From Aplidium turbinatum (Eukaryota; Chordata; Ascidiacea; Aplousobranchia; Polyclinidae), in contig OU964925.1 of NCBI GenBank assembly GCA_918807975.1, positions 9,338,798-9,402,797 on the forward strand: a DNA stretch of 64,000 bases, read 5' to 3'. The position numbers and the translations under genes are program-made. Every line of letters begins with the position of its first letter. Within the stretch, counting starts at the first letter, position 1. Under the pieces are notes generated by a model. It made no database searches and was not told the DNA's origin. It saw nothing but the letters and a program-made list of their open reading frames with translations. This document shows, piece after piece, positions 46,501-56,235 of this stretch.

Positions 46501-49500
46501 TTCTGTGTAAGCATACCGGAAGTCCAATGCTAATAATTCTGATTTCGAAGTCACTATCCCCATATTGCTAAAATTATCAAGTCCTTGAGAGGTCAGTAAA
46601 CGACCTCCAATCAAGCTAAAACCTTTACAGTTCTTATTTTCTCCCTCAACCTCACAAAATGAGGGGGTATGCATCATCAAAATCCAAAATTATTTTGTTT
46701 GCAAACAATCATGAAACACCCTAGCCTACAGCCTACAAGGTGCTTCAGTAAATTAGTTAAGACTGTTACAGACTTAGCTTTATTCTAGACTAGATTTAGA
46801 AATGCTCACTGCTCAGCAATTGACAGCTTTGTGAATTGCATTGGGGCAGTTCCATAGTGACGGACGTAACATTCAGAGAGTTATGGCAGTCCGTAATTGT
46901 TGATGAAATAGAAATCTTGGCAATTTTTGCTACATAGCATGAAAGGGTACCCTACCACTATGAAATCACCCCAAAAATTTTTTTCTAGCTGCTTCCTATA
47001 AAATAGAAATAGCTCGTTTATCATGCGTGACGGACGTACGCAGAGAAACAAGAAATCATGAGTAACTTTCGTAAGATACGAAACGCTCTGATTTGTACAT
47101 AGGTAACTGCAATTTTTTAACTTGATCAGTTTAATGAATGAATAAACTAACTCACAAAAGTTGTTGCACAAATTTATTGTGTGAATTGAATACACTGTGC
47201 CCCAGAATGTAACGTGACGGACGTACAAAACTTTTGTGACGGACGTACGGCTCTGAATTTAAGCAGGAATGGTGTAAGAAATCTACTATAAAAGAAGTGA
47301 AAAATCGCATACATAATACAAAACTTAATGGATGGGTTAAAATTTCCAATATATATGCTTTAATTGAGACCAGCCTATACAAATAATTACAATTACGGTA
47401 TAGTTGAAAAGTGAACTCTTTCGTCCAATATTAAAATGAACTAATTTAATATAAAAGTTTATTGTTCATTACCAGTAGAATCACTTGTGTAGTTGCTGTA
47501 GTGCCGTACACACATAGTTATAAGTCAATTATTCTATTTGACATTATTCACATTATTCTATTTAGTCACATTATTCTATTTGAATAAGACCTTCTGATGA
47601 TCCGTTAGGTGAAACAATTTGTAAAGGCTTCAGATAGTAATAACTATATTTGATTTAGTTATAAGTCATGTATCTTATAAGTATACTAGTTATAAGTCAT
47701 GTACACACATAGTTATAAGCCATCGCCACACACTGCCACTTTTGTGCATCACTGAAATTTCGTAGTTTGTGCTCGCTACTTGTTGAACTCCACTAGGGTA
47801 AAATTCACTATCATATTCAACAAGTACCCAATCACTTTTTTGATAGCAAGCACTTTCTTCTATTTCAGACGTTCATGTCTTCATTAGTTTCTCCATAGTT
47901 AAAAGATATAATAACAACAGTGTGCTGCTTATCATCGGATGTGTAAGCCACAGCGATGATGTTGCTGTCTATAACTGAAACATTATGTGGCATATTATCA
48001 AAAGTTTTGATGTCTTGAGGTTGCAGCTGGCAAAACTTGGATAAACCAACTTTCTCAAGATGCATTTCATTTTCTGTCAAAAACAATTGATATGCTTCCT
48101 TCAGAGACATGGTCATTGGTCAATGGTCATATACCGTATTTGTTGTGTTTGCTTTTCCATCGTATTTCCATCATCTCCTTTCTTTCTAATAATGATCCTA
48201 TTTTTTCTTCCAGGAGCTTGCCATGATCTATCATTTTTGTCATAAAACTCTTGAACTTTCATCATGGTGTCCAGCGACAAGCCTTTGCGTTTTTTCCTAG
48301 TGTCGACAGGAAGATTTAATCCTTCTGCTTGAGCAGCTTTTAAAATTAAGAATCTTTTGTTTCCTTGGTGAATGTGGCAAACACCTGGACATTTTGCGCC
48401 AAGCCTTTCCAGTTGCTTAATTTGACCCATATGAAGACAGAATTCGCAATGTACTAGGTTCAGCAGAAGCAACTTTGTTTTGTTTTTTTCTCGATATTTT
48501 CAGATGCGATTTCTTTCCTTAATTCTGTGTTCTTCAATTTCTTGCTGTGTCATTGGTTCTTTCATGGTTTTTCTTTCTTTCTCTTTTCTGAGACGATCCT
48601 TGTTTAAATGGTTCAAGTATAGCTGTGGATTTTCCTTCAATTTCTTATTTCTCTATTCTTGCCGCTGCTTAACCTATCAGTTTTAGCCATTGCTAATCAC
48701 CAAAGATGAAGAAATATCAATTCAGCTACTGTAGTGAACACAAATTCCTGTGACTTGCTGGCATCAAGTGCTGGAAAGAGTACAAAACCAGTAACATAAT
48801 TTATAATTATGTTCTACACTGAAAGTTACAAGCCATGTTTCTATCTAACTTACAAAGGTATCATTTGCTTAAAACTTTAATTTTTTGCTATCACATCCTT
48901 CAACTCCTATCATACTATGTAGATATTCACTTCTCTTCTTCCTCAAAGATAATCCTACCCTTGTGCTTCTGTTCTCCTATTGTTGTGCTCATCCTATTCT
49001 TTTTCTTCTGAAGACTTCACGGCCCTCTTGTGGACCATTTTTGTAACAAGAGTTCAGTAATCAGTAGGTTACACTTATGAGCTCATAAGATGTAGAAAGT
49101 GTAATTGAAAACTATGGGGTTATAATAACTAAGATTTGTGGTACCTGGGATAATAACTTTTTAAATCAGTGACAATATAAACAATTAAATATGAGCATGA
49201 TCCCTGCATTAATAAGCACCACAAAATGACTTAGTTAAACAGTATTAGTATCTGTAATGGACGTATGTGACGGATGTACGTGATGGACGTTCCATTACGG
49301 TGTACATCCGTCACGCATTTTTACTTAGTTAAACAAAAAATTTTTGAAAACCATTTGGGATGTAGGTTGGTATGTAGGAACTAAAAGAAAAAATGAAGTT
49401 TCAAAAATTTAATTCATCTAATAATTTAATAAAATAAAATAAAGGAAAAATTTTGTGACGGACGTACAGGACCCCCAGGTTGAATTCCTACATGCTATAA

Positions 49501-52500
49501 GTCCAGTGTGACACCTTGTTCAAAAAAAATTTTTTTAGAGATTAATCTTACACTCATTTCGGATTGTACAACAGCAGTATTGACAAAGTTACTTGAAATA
49601 TCAATCAGAAACTTCAGAATTCAGTATATGAGTATTTTTCATGATTTTTTTGACATTTGAAATGATATTCGCTTACTGAAGCATAACTTCCACCCATTTT
49701 GTGTGGGGGCCAAATATTTTTATTTTCTGAAAACTAGAACGAATAAGCTTTCCAGGGATTCCATTTTTATTGTTATCAGATAAAAAATATGTTTTGATGG
49801 GTTGGTTGTCCTTATCATGGAACTGCCCATTGTTCTCTTTGTATTGTTACATCATAAGGAATATTAGATAATACATTGAACTCAGGTATAACTTTTGCAA
49901 CACAAGGGGAATAAATTAAAAACTACCAGACTAAGCCAAATTAAAAACTCGTTTCGTGGGCCGTACACTATTCAAAATTGGCACTCCTCAGCAGGTCGCA
50001 TTTGGCCCGCAGGTTGCATACCCCTGCTCTAAAACATCACTTACCCAGTATCTAAATGACGTTGTTGATTGATGAGAGCCTGGTGGTTTTGAACGGGGTG
50101 TTGGAAAGATTGTGATCTTTGAAATCTTTCATGCTGGTACAATGGAGTCGGTTGTGAGAGAGATTGCCGTAATTGAGTAATGTGATGGTGACCAGGGGCA
50201 TGGAAAAAAGGAAGGTTTTGTCTGGAAGGATGTGGCACATATTGCTGTATCCCAGGGTGCATGTGCTGCATCATATGCTCAGGACGACATTGAGACGACA
50301 TTGACTGCCTTACCGGGTTTGTGGATTGCTCAGGGTAACCGTTTCTTAACCCATTATGTTGCATGAACCCAGAGTGCCCCTGTGGATGAACACTATCCAA
50401 CGAAAGCCTGATGTCTTCCTCGCTGGTTTCAGTGTTGCTTGCTTCCAATGACTCATCGCTGTTTGTGCCTGTCCAGTGAAATGTGCATGAATTGTTGAAG
50501 CAACTGTTCATTGGAAGCAATAATTACAACATAATTTCATGTTCAAGTAACTTTTCATGAAAAAAACAACAAAAAGATACAGAAAAAGATAAATTTCTAA
50601 TAGCAGGCCTCTAAGCTCCTTTATTTTTCCAGCAACCAAGCAAGGCCTACTAAAGCTTCTCCCGGCAGCTAAATTCTCTCATCTGGCAGCCAAAATAAAA
50701 ATTCCGTTAATTAAGCTCATGTTTTTACGTTTACTCAGGTAAAACCATATTTGCAGTTGCATTTAAATTGCACTGTATCCTAAGTAGGTGAAGAGCTACG
50801 GGTTTCAACTACTAGTAGTCATCAGGTTTTTATAGGTTGACATTCAGCTTTTTTGTGAAAGTTTTATCAGCAATATTTCTCGTCGGCATGCGTGAGACTT
50901 TGTCTTGTTTGTGAAAAAAAGTTATGAATGCAAGTGAAGAAACAAACGTTTCACGTACAAATGGGAGTAGGGAAAAAGTTTCAAATGTCAACAGAGTGGA
51001 GAAACGTTGGCTTGTGAAAGCCGGAGACCAAACATGGCCTACTGGCGTAGTAGTTCAAGAGACCACTTAACGACTTATCGGCAGCCATGGCTGCCGGAAG
51101 CTTAGAGGCCTGCAATAGCCATTATAGATAAATTTAACAGTCACTTGTTGCATTATATATATAAATATTGCAAGTCTAACAAAACCTTAATAATTAAATT
51201 TCTTCAAATTTTTTTACTGAGCTAAGTTGAAACAACATAGTACAGTAGTCACTAGTCAGTAAATAATATTTTGTTCAGCAGCCACAGTACAGACAACACC
51301 ACACTACAGTTTCTTAAACTTGGCTGCCTTACTTGGATGATTTTGAATATAACTGCAACAATAAAGTAGGAAACATTTCCTATAAAAACACAAACGCAAA
51401 TGATAGCCTACTGCCCATCTGCACAAAAATACAAACATTTCATTATGTTCCCGTAAAACAAGGAAATGTTGCCGCAAAAAGTATCCATGTCAAAACCTAA
51501 AAATATGCTGAAAAAAATCTTCACCTGCTGGGTGTTGTACAGGATGTCTTTCTACACTTAAATCAGAAAAGCTTGATCTCAAACTTTCTTCGTCGAGTCT
51601 CTGAAAATTGAAATCAATTTACTAATACTATTTAAAAGCCTGTTTCAGTGAAATCAGTTCACATCACTACAAAGTGAAAAGAACCTTTTTAAAGAACATT
51701 GTACAATGAATTATATAAGGCTGGTGGTGCAAATGTCGTCATGATCACCAACAAGAATCAGCAAACCGAAGACATAACAAATGAGAAACTCTACAGCTTT
51801 AAAAATAGCAGTTTCAATGAGGTGATTTACCATATCAGTTTCATTTCAAAAAGGCTTTAAATAAAGAATAACTGAGATAGGGTTAAGCCAAATTTAGAGT
51901 TTATAAAAAGAAAAAATCTTTTGGATAAAACAAGCCTAATGCAAACTGTCTCTTTACAAAAAATGTAATGTTGACCTTAAGCTGTTAACTTGATTATAAT
52001 GCTTAAAGATGTTAACCACACTCTGAGAGAAAAATGAACTATGAATACTTACTACACTTTCAGGACGAGAAGGAATTTGTCTAACATGCAATGAATCACT
52101 ATGGTGAGGATTAAGAATTGTGTTATGTTCCAATTCCTATACAAACACAACAATGCATTATATATAATAGGTGTATTTCATAAAATATAGTATACTTGTT
52201 ACTTTAAATAAAAATATAAACTATTAAATGTTTAATGGTTTGCATTAACTAATATATATTTGTTTATTTATCAAAGGCATAGGTAAAGTGGTACACCAAC
52301 ACATTTCACCATAAAATAACCACCAAATACTTTAGTACGGCTATTTACAAACTAACAAACTCAGCTTTACAGCACCATGTAGATTATATTGTCAACTGAA
52401 CTAACTGATACCGGTACAGAAGAAATCATTGGTTATTTATATGATATAGCATATGTGCCAGACGTTTCGATACAATTGTCCCTAATTTAATCAACTTGCT

Positions 52501-53552
52501 TACTAAAAAATGTTCATTACAAATGGACATTATTAAAAATGTGTGTGCGCTAACTTAGTTACAATAGATATAACAACTATGAGATACAATTCTACTTTGG
52601 CAAGCCATGGTTATTCTCAGAGTAATTATAATCACTGTCCTCATTTAAAAGTCAGTCATTGATCATATTGAAAATTTATTGTTTTTCTGATAAATCAACC
52701 TACCCACTGCCCAGGCCACAGTATGAAGCTAGAAAACACTAAATAATTAGTCGCAATTTAACTAAACTAAAAATGTTGTTTTTTGTATTGTAATATAAAA
52801 ATTATATATATAATATCGTCACCCTCATAACAAAACTGCCTAACTCATTTTTTTAGCTTTTGAGAAAAACACAAAAACCTTCCGCAAAGATAATGTTTTT
52901 ATTAACAAATTTTTGCAAAAAAGGTAGCCTACAATACTTTAGTGAGTGTGAAACGTCTTGAGCATTTTTCCAGGCATCACTAAAGTTAAAACCAGTGACT
53001 TGGGCTGAAAATCTCAAAATTGTCAAAAAGTGAGTTAGGCAGTTTTGTTATGAGGGTGACGATATGTGTTGTATCATATGCGTGAGAAACATATGCATGG
53101 AGCCTACACATATTGCAAGGCATTCGATGACCATAAAAGTTTGGAATATTTACAAAACAAATTGATATATACGGTACTCCTTTTTGCAATCCCAATGCAA
53201 TACAACATTACATCTTTAGCAGAATCATGATACAATGTCAATAATACAAATAGGTCTTAGGACTAGTCATTACTGCATTTACATCATTCTTAGTAATTGA
53301 AAACATGCATTAACAAATAGAAAAATTACGATATACAGTATATACCATACCGTATATTTTTGAAACAACAGAATTAATTAGCACATTGTGAACATGGGAA
53401 CTGTTTCTAACAGTCTGCTTGAGGATGAGCTCGCCTTGAAGGTAACTACTACCGGTACGATATCCTGTTTGAGAGGTTTTGTTTGTCGTATCCAGGCTTA
53501 CATCCGGTGGTTGAAGATTTAGATTAAGTGGACGAGAAGGTAAGGAGGCCAA
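31501..53552 (-). CDS. TRAF3IP2: TRAF3IP2/Act1(CIKS)-like SEFIR-domain adaptor
   Basis: In vertebrates Act1 couples IL-17 receptors to TRAF6 through SEFIR-SEFIR contact in the cytosol. Exons in 5'-3' order: 53552-53346 (uncertain), 52136-52053, 51600-51525, 50468-50045, 36705-36523, 36001-35887, 35186-35048, 33161-32995, 32609-32409, 31725-31501. The last nine join in frame to 537 aa; with the first the protein is about 600 (human 574). The N-terminal two-thirds is low-complexity Ser/Gln/Pro/His, as in Act1. The SEFIR domain fills the last three exons: KVFITYATE, DVAVDVLEETIRSMSSSEWL, DFLLICVSPGY, TQYIYRRIHAEYIQNGSKNY, RFIPVLVSGA, HIPQWLRDTRVFEWPKDYED, then a GPPP tail like that of human Act1. 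No signal peptide or membrane segment, so it is not an IL-17 receptor. The donor after 35048 is a weak GTCTGG. The start codon is unsolved. A 13.3-kb intron (36706-50044) is filled with transposons. Confidence 0.88.
33345..34722. mobile_element. Long-TIR element with 9-bp target duplication (Mutator-like), carrying a pogo fragment
   Basis: The left arm begins GGTACACAACATCTGGGCC and the right arm inverted begins GGTACACGACATCTGGGCT. The arms run about 190 bp (33345-33535 and 34533-34722) and share GTTTAGCCGTTCGGAA and ACGATAAACCGTGACGC. ACCTCAATT lies directly outside both ends (33336-33344 and 34723-34731); the left arm has one extra C before GGTACAC. Long arms plus a 9-bp duplication fit Mutator-like elements. 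The interior does not show a MULE transposase. It lies in an Act1-like intron. Confidence 0.75.
33564..33809 (+). pseudogene. pogo/Tigger-type transposase C-terminal fragment
   Basis: The frame reads ATNIARAISVLDAINLMCAA followed by WQDVTAQTIQNCFFRGLIPA. The pattern 'VLDAI---AW--VT--TI-NCF' is the C-terminal end of pogo/Tigger/JRK-type DDE transposases. It lies inside the long-TIR element, whose ends and 9-bp duplication are not of the pogo type (short TIR, TA duplication). No DDE catalytic core is present. Confidence 0.65.
36826..37010 (+). repeat. Headless copy of the 28318-28640 SINE
   Basis: CTCGAGATGTGCGCTGAGCA matches CTCGGGGTGTGCGCTTGAGC at 28394, and GTCAACCTGGATGACCAGAC matches GTCAATCTCGGTGACCGGGC at 28506. 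The tRNA head is missing. It lies in the large Act1-like intron. Confidence 0.6.
37340..38451 (-). pseudogene. hAT transposase (ZBED5/GTF2IRD2-like), part after the zinc-finger Cys pair
   Basis: Minus frames read TKEYNVKRHYETKHSE (second half of a BED-type zinc finger), then GHKEAESEVIAGRIKK (38308-38451), SLSRWTIARRIDYLACEISD, CTDQKDTAQLVIFVKGVDKE, IKDMTAGADILTAKVIDAFD, LCGIATDGALSMSGTGIGFV and KLAMQFSFLGYITAHLNALG. This order is that of the hAT transposases behind vertebrate ZBED5/GTF2IRD2 genes. There are several stops and frame changes, and no C-terminal dimerisation motif is seen, so it is an old broken copy. Its first zinc-finger half lies at 44465-44560, on the far side of the BEL/Pao insertion. 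Confidence 0.8.
38457..38938 (-). repeat. 3' LTR of the BEL/Pao element
   Basis: 482 bp. In element orientation it starts TGTTCCAGACGG and ends GCTGTGACCA, the usual TG...CA. A purine-rich stretch (AGGGGCCGC) lies just before it in element orientation. Confidence 0.9.
43715..43980. repeat. Imperfect tandem repeats in the BEL/Pao leader
   Basis: The phrase CTTGACCTACCAACTGACAA and variants recur about every 60 bp (GACTACCAACCGACAA, GGCCTACCAGCTAACAA, GACCTACCAACTGACAAGAA), each followed by TTTTATTTTT. Four rough units lie between the LTR and the coding frame. Confidence 0.7.
43983..44464 (-). repeat. 5' LTR of the BEL/Pao element
   Basis: 482 bp, nearly identical to the other LTR. It is bounded on the right by the second AGTAT copy. 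I could not identify a convincing tRNA primer-binding site next to it. Confidence 0.9.
44465..44560 (-). pseudogene. hAT transposase, first zinc-finger half
   Basis: The minus frame reads YFFVEDTNKRPLCLICNETV, the Cys pair of a BED-type finger of the ZBED5/GTF2IRD2-like transposases. The sequence stops at the AGTAT duplication of the BEL/Pao insertion. The His pair (HYETKH) lies 6 kb away beside the other LTR. Confidence 0.8.
44715..46723 (-). mobile_element. DNA transposon of the TAGGGTGTTTC family, second copy
   Basis: The tips TAGGGTGTTTCA and TGAAACACCCTA are flanked by a perfect 8-bp duplication GCCTACAG (44707-44714 and 46724-46731). The inverted arms are about 75 bp and share TTTTGGATTTTGA and CTCATTT-GTGAGG. 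Minus-strand frames give the C-terminal half of the same transposase family as 7946-10174: SGQEFALFRKLKDSWPCIDQ, CEHQPREDYREFIILALLLG, SHRARWMAKM, KMRSHLWYLIEDLICLALFD and VKLATDFNLALTNDEEQRQL. Several frame breaks are seen. It lies in the large Act1-like intron and its edge is 246 bp from the BEL/Pao insertion. Confidence 0.85.
46844..49828 (-). mobile_element. DNA transposon with GGGCAGTTCCAT ends, 4-bp duplication and TGACGGACGTAC arrays
   Basis: The tips are GGGCAGTTCCAT (46844) and ATGGAACTGCCC, written with a short spacer, ending at 49828. ATTG lies on both sides (46840-46843, 49829-49832). The 12-mer TGACGGACGTAC or a close variant occurs near the left end at 46858, 47028, 47215 and 47237, and near the right end at 49268, 49302 (inverted) and 49456. 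The interior codes on minus for a transposase-like protein with breaks: an N-terminal basic region (48686-48473), GQIKQLERLGAKCPGVCHIH, MMKVQEFYDKNDRSWQAPGR, and MSLKEAYQLFLTENEMHLEK with VGLSKFCQLQPQDIK (to 47865). This matches an unnamed high-copy animal family ('FY-DD-SRQAPGKKD ... SLKEAY-LF--E-P---IGFSKF-LRP'). Confidence 0.8.
49833..50026. mobile_element. hAT terminal fragment next to an Act1-like exon
   Basis: The right end, inverted, reads CAGGGGTATGCAACCTGCGG and then GCCAAATGCGACC, a typical hAT end. It stops 18 bp from the exon edge at 50045. The left part is not recognisable, and no duplication can be tested. Confidence 0.55.
50604..51112. mobile_element. hAT-like MITE, 509 bp
   Basis: The left tip is CAGGCCTCTAAGCTCC and the right tip inverted is CAGGCCTCTAAGCTTCC. 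CTGGCAGCC and GGCAGCCATGGCTGCC blocks lie inside the ends. The flanks TCTAATAG and CAATAGCC are similar but not a clean 8-bp duplication. Non-coding, in an Act1-like intron. Confidence 0.65.
52813..53065. mobile_element. MITE, 253 bp, ~45-bp inverted ends
   Basis: Starts ATATCGTCACCCTCATAACA and ends TTGTTATGAGGGTGACGATA with one more T. The arms go on through AAACTGCCTAACTCA. AT-rich interior with no frame. It lies between the uncertain first exon and exon 52136-52053 of the Act1-like gene. The target duplication cannot be told apart from the TATA-rich surroundings. Confidence 0.85.
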
Positions 53553-53559
53553 TCTTCGT

Positions 53560-55008
53560 GTCTACCTTCAGGCATGCCTTTAAGTGTCCTGCCAAAGATA
53601 CAGCCACATTCTCTTGAGCGGTGTCCAACCTACATCCTTTCGATTGCCGTTTCAGGGCTCCCACCACTCTGCTATGCAGCTGATGTTTGAGAGGTGAAGA
53701 TCTTTGTATTTCAAATAAAATCTAATTTATGCAAGTGAAGCTATCTAGTTGTTTTTTTTAAATGAAATGGATTTGTACAAGTAGCCTACTAAGATACCTT
53801 TTGGTCCCAGTGATACATGTTTCTTCCATAGCTCTTCATTATTGATACCGGTAGATTTTGATCCAAAAGCACACTATCAAAGGAGAAAGTGTGCTTATAT
53901 GCAAATCAAGCCGTTGTTGTTAACTGAAGAAGCTTGCAAAACAAATCTTCTGCCAACATTCACTTCATTAAATTGTACAAATTCAGTGTTAACTCTTCTT
54001 GTAACTTGTTGTTTCACCAGTTAATTTTCCAAGAATAAAGAATAATATTTGTGAAATTAAAAATGGAAACATCGAAAAGAAAAAAGTTATTATACATAAA
54101 CTCAGCGTTTGGCCTTGGTGAATATTTTCAATCAATATGTTTGGTTGGTTTGAATCTTAATACTTGGAGTAAGAAAGCCTTTGATAATTATTCTTGGCAG
54201 GTTTGCATACGTGTGGAGGGTTTAAACCACCCACGCAAGCCCCGTTAGGAAGATTTGGTGGTCTCGTCAGGTTTGGTAACCTTGTCAAGTCAAGGTTTTT
54301 CCAACTCTCTCATTGGATGAACACTGTAAGTTTTTTTTATGTTTACGTTTGTTTTGCATCCCAACAAAAGCAAATGACCATTTATGCCTGATTATGTTCA
54401 TTGATACAATGATACAAAAACCTCGGAATAAGATCTTTGAATACGGTACACATGTTCCACTTTTTCTTTTTGTCGGTTTTGTTTCAGTTCAGCCTCATTT
54501 ATTTCTATCCCTCCGAGCGAAAGCAATACACGTCAACATAGCAAAGGTCTAAACTCCAAACAAAGTGATAAAATGGAAATCGAACCCAGTAGCCTACGTT
54601 ATCAAAATGACAACTACCGCTTCAACGTTTAACGCCATCTCAGGTGACGGCGAAACAATGACTAGTTTACCATATCGTACTAAATGTTTGCACTTTTTTG
54701 TTCTTCCGAAAAGTTGCACTTTGATAACGTCAGGAACGGCGCAGCTTCTTATTGGTTGGTGATGTCCTTGCTGCAATTAGAATCTTATTAAAAATTAACA
54801 TGTGGTGGCCAGCTAAAACATTGAACGTACCGTAGGCTAGTCATAGATTTAACAATAAAAAGCATTGGCAGCAATGTGAGTGCCAAATGTTCCGTTGCTG
54901 AGATGTTTCGACCATGATCTTTCTGCCCTAGTTAACTACAAAAAAAATTTTTCGCTACAACACGCCGATGCCTTCCAGCGCTGCGCAGTTGAAAGAATGT
55001 TTTCAATG
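53560..55008. other. Stretch upstream of the Act1-like gene
   Basis: No further exon with good support is seen. It should contain the true first exon and promoter of the minus-strand gene unless the start is at 53552 or the gene begins further right. A short palindrome, GTGGAGGGTTTAAACCACCC, lies near 54214. Confidence 0.35.
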
Positions 55009-55016
55009 GGCAAAGA

Positions 55017-55912
55017 CAGGCCCGCAACCAGCAAACCTTTTGGGGGGGGGGGCATTTAATTTTTATCAAAGAACAAACATTAAAATGATGCATTGTGACA
55101 TTTTTATGTTAATGTCCACGCCCATTGATAGAGTGTGTGGCACTACCATGTTACGATTCAGTGGTCATAACTTATGTCAATCACGTTTTTGTTCCTACCG
55201 TAGCCTACAGCATTAAAGGAAACTAGCCTTTGTAACCTTTTCTCATTTAGCTATGACTACCCAAGGAAGAAAATTACGATAATACAGTAATGTGTTCAGT
55301 CGATTACAAATAAAATACAACATCTGTAGGCTACGAGCTGCATTGGCACGACTGGAGTCATAAATTAATCAATAACATATATTTACATCAACATAAACAA
55401 ACAGATACATATGAATAAACTCAACACGGTAGGCTAATTACAAATTACAATCCTGAAACATTTTGTTGGCTCAACAAGTTTTTATGTTTGTAGGCCCAAA
55501 GAAGTTGACTTTGCAAATGCAAAATTACATTTTAATTTAGAGCATAATGTCTAACTTTCTACTTGATTTGGCAAGTTCGTTTAACGCCAATTCCGCGTTT
55601 GGAATTTGAGTAGCCTACGATGGATTTGCATGAGAGCTAGTCTAGAAAGCCTGTACTGTCCCATAGTGCTTCTAAGGTAACTTTTCAAGCGTCGTAGACA
55701 GGTAAATGTTCTTTCTGCAGAAGCAGTTGTGACTGGAAGTGTAGCCAAAATTATCAAGAATTTGTAAATGTTTGGATAAAACTCTTTTTGGAATTCTATT
55801 GTTGACACCGCATCAATCGCACTTGCTGGACTTTCATCACTTAAAATTTTTTCAAAAAATTTCGGGGGGAGGCAAATGCCCCCAATGCCCCTCCCCCCTG
55901 GTTGCGCGCTTG
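55017..55912 (-). mobile_element. Internally deleted hAT element with transposase C-terminus
   Basis: The left tip CAGGCCCGCAACCAG and the right tip inverted CAAGCGCGCAACCAG match at 12 of 15 positions. A perfect 8-bp duplication GGCAAAGA lies at 55009-55016 and 55913-55920. The minus frame 56051-55581 includes EFYPNIYKFLIILATLPVTT and ASAERTFTCLRRLKSYLRST, the hAT C-terminal dimerisation region, directly preceded by sequence of the right tip. Nearly all of the transposase before this point is deleted. The G-rich block beside each tip resembles other hATs here. Confidence 0.88.
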
Positions 55913-56235
55913 GGCAAAGACATATTGAAATCAAAACGCAGCAAAATGTCAGATGAACACTTTCAGATGCTTGTGTTTCTTCGTGGAAATTCAAAATAAA
56001 ACTTGTTTGTTTCGAGTGGTTTATATCGTGTGAATGTTTGGCACCTAGCAAACAAAATGAGTTTACGCTAGTGTATGCGCTGACGCTGACAACCTTTTTT
56101 ACAAGTTGCGTTGACGCATACGGCGTATGGTTTTTCGAACGTTTGCGTTTACGCTGACGGCGTCAATATTTTTGTATGCGCGTACATCACTGCTTAGTAG
56201 TAGCTTGAAACAGCTTAAAACGACTACGGTACAGT

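Noticed and set aside
47865-48686. Host gene coding a 'MSLKEAYQLF' protein
   Set aside because: It lies between matching inverted tips with a 4-bp duplication and has stops and frame changes, so it is a transposon remnant.
53310-53552. Start codon of the Act1-like gene at 53552
   Set aside because: The codon there is TTG, not ATG, with an in-frame stop shortly upstream; the exon is kept only as an uncertain part and the real start is left open.
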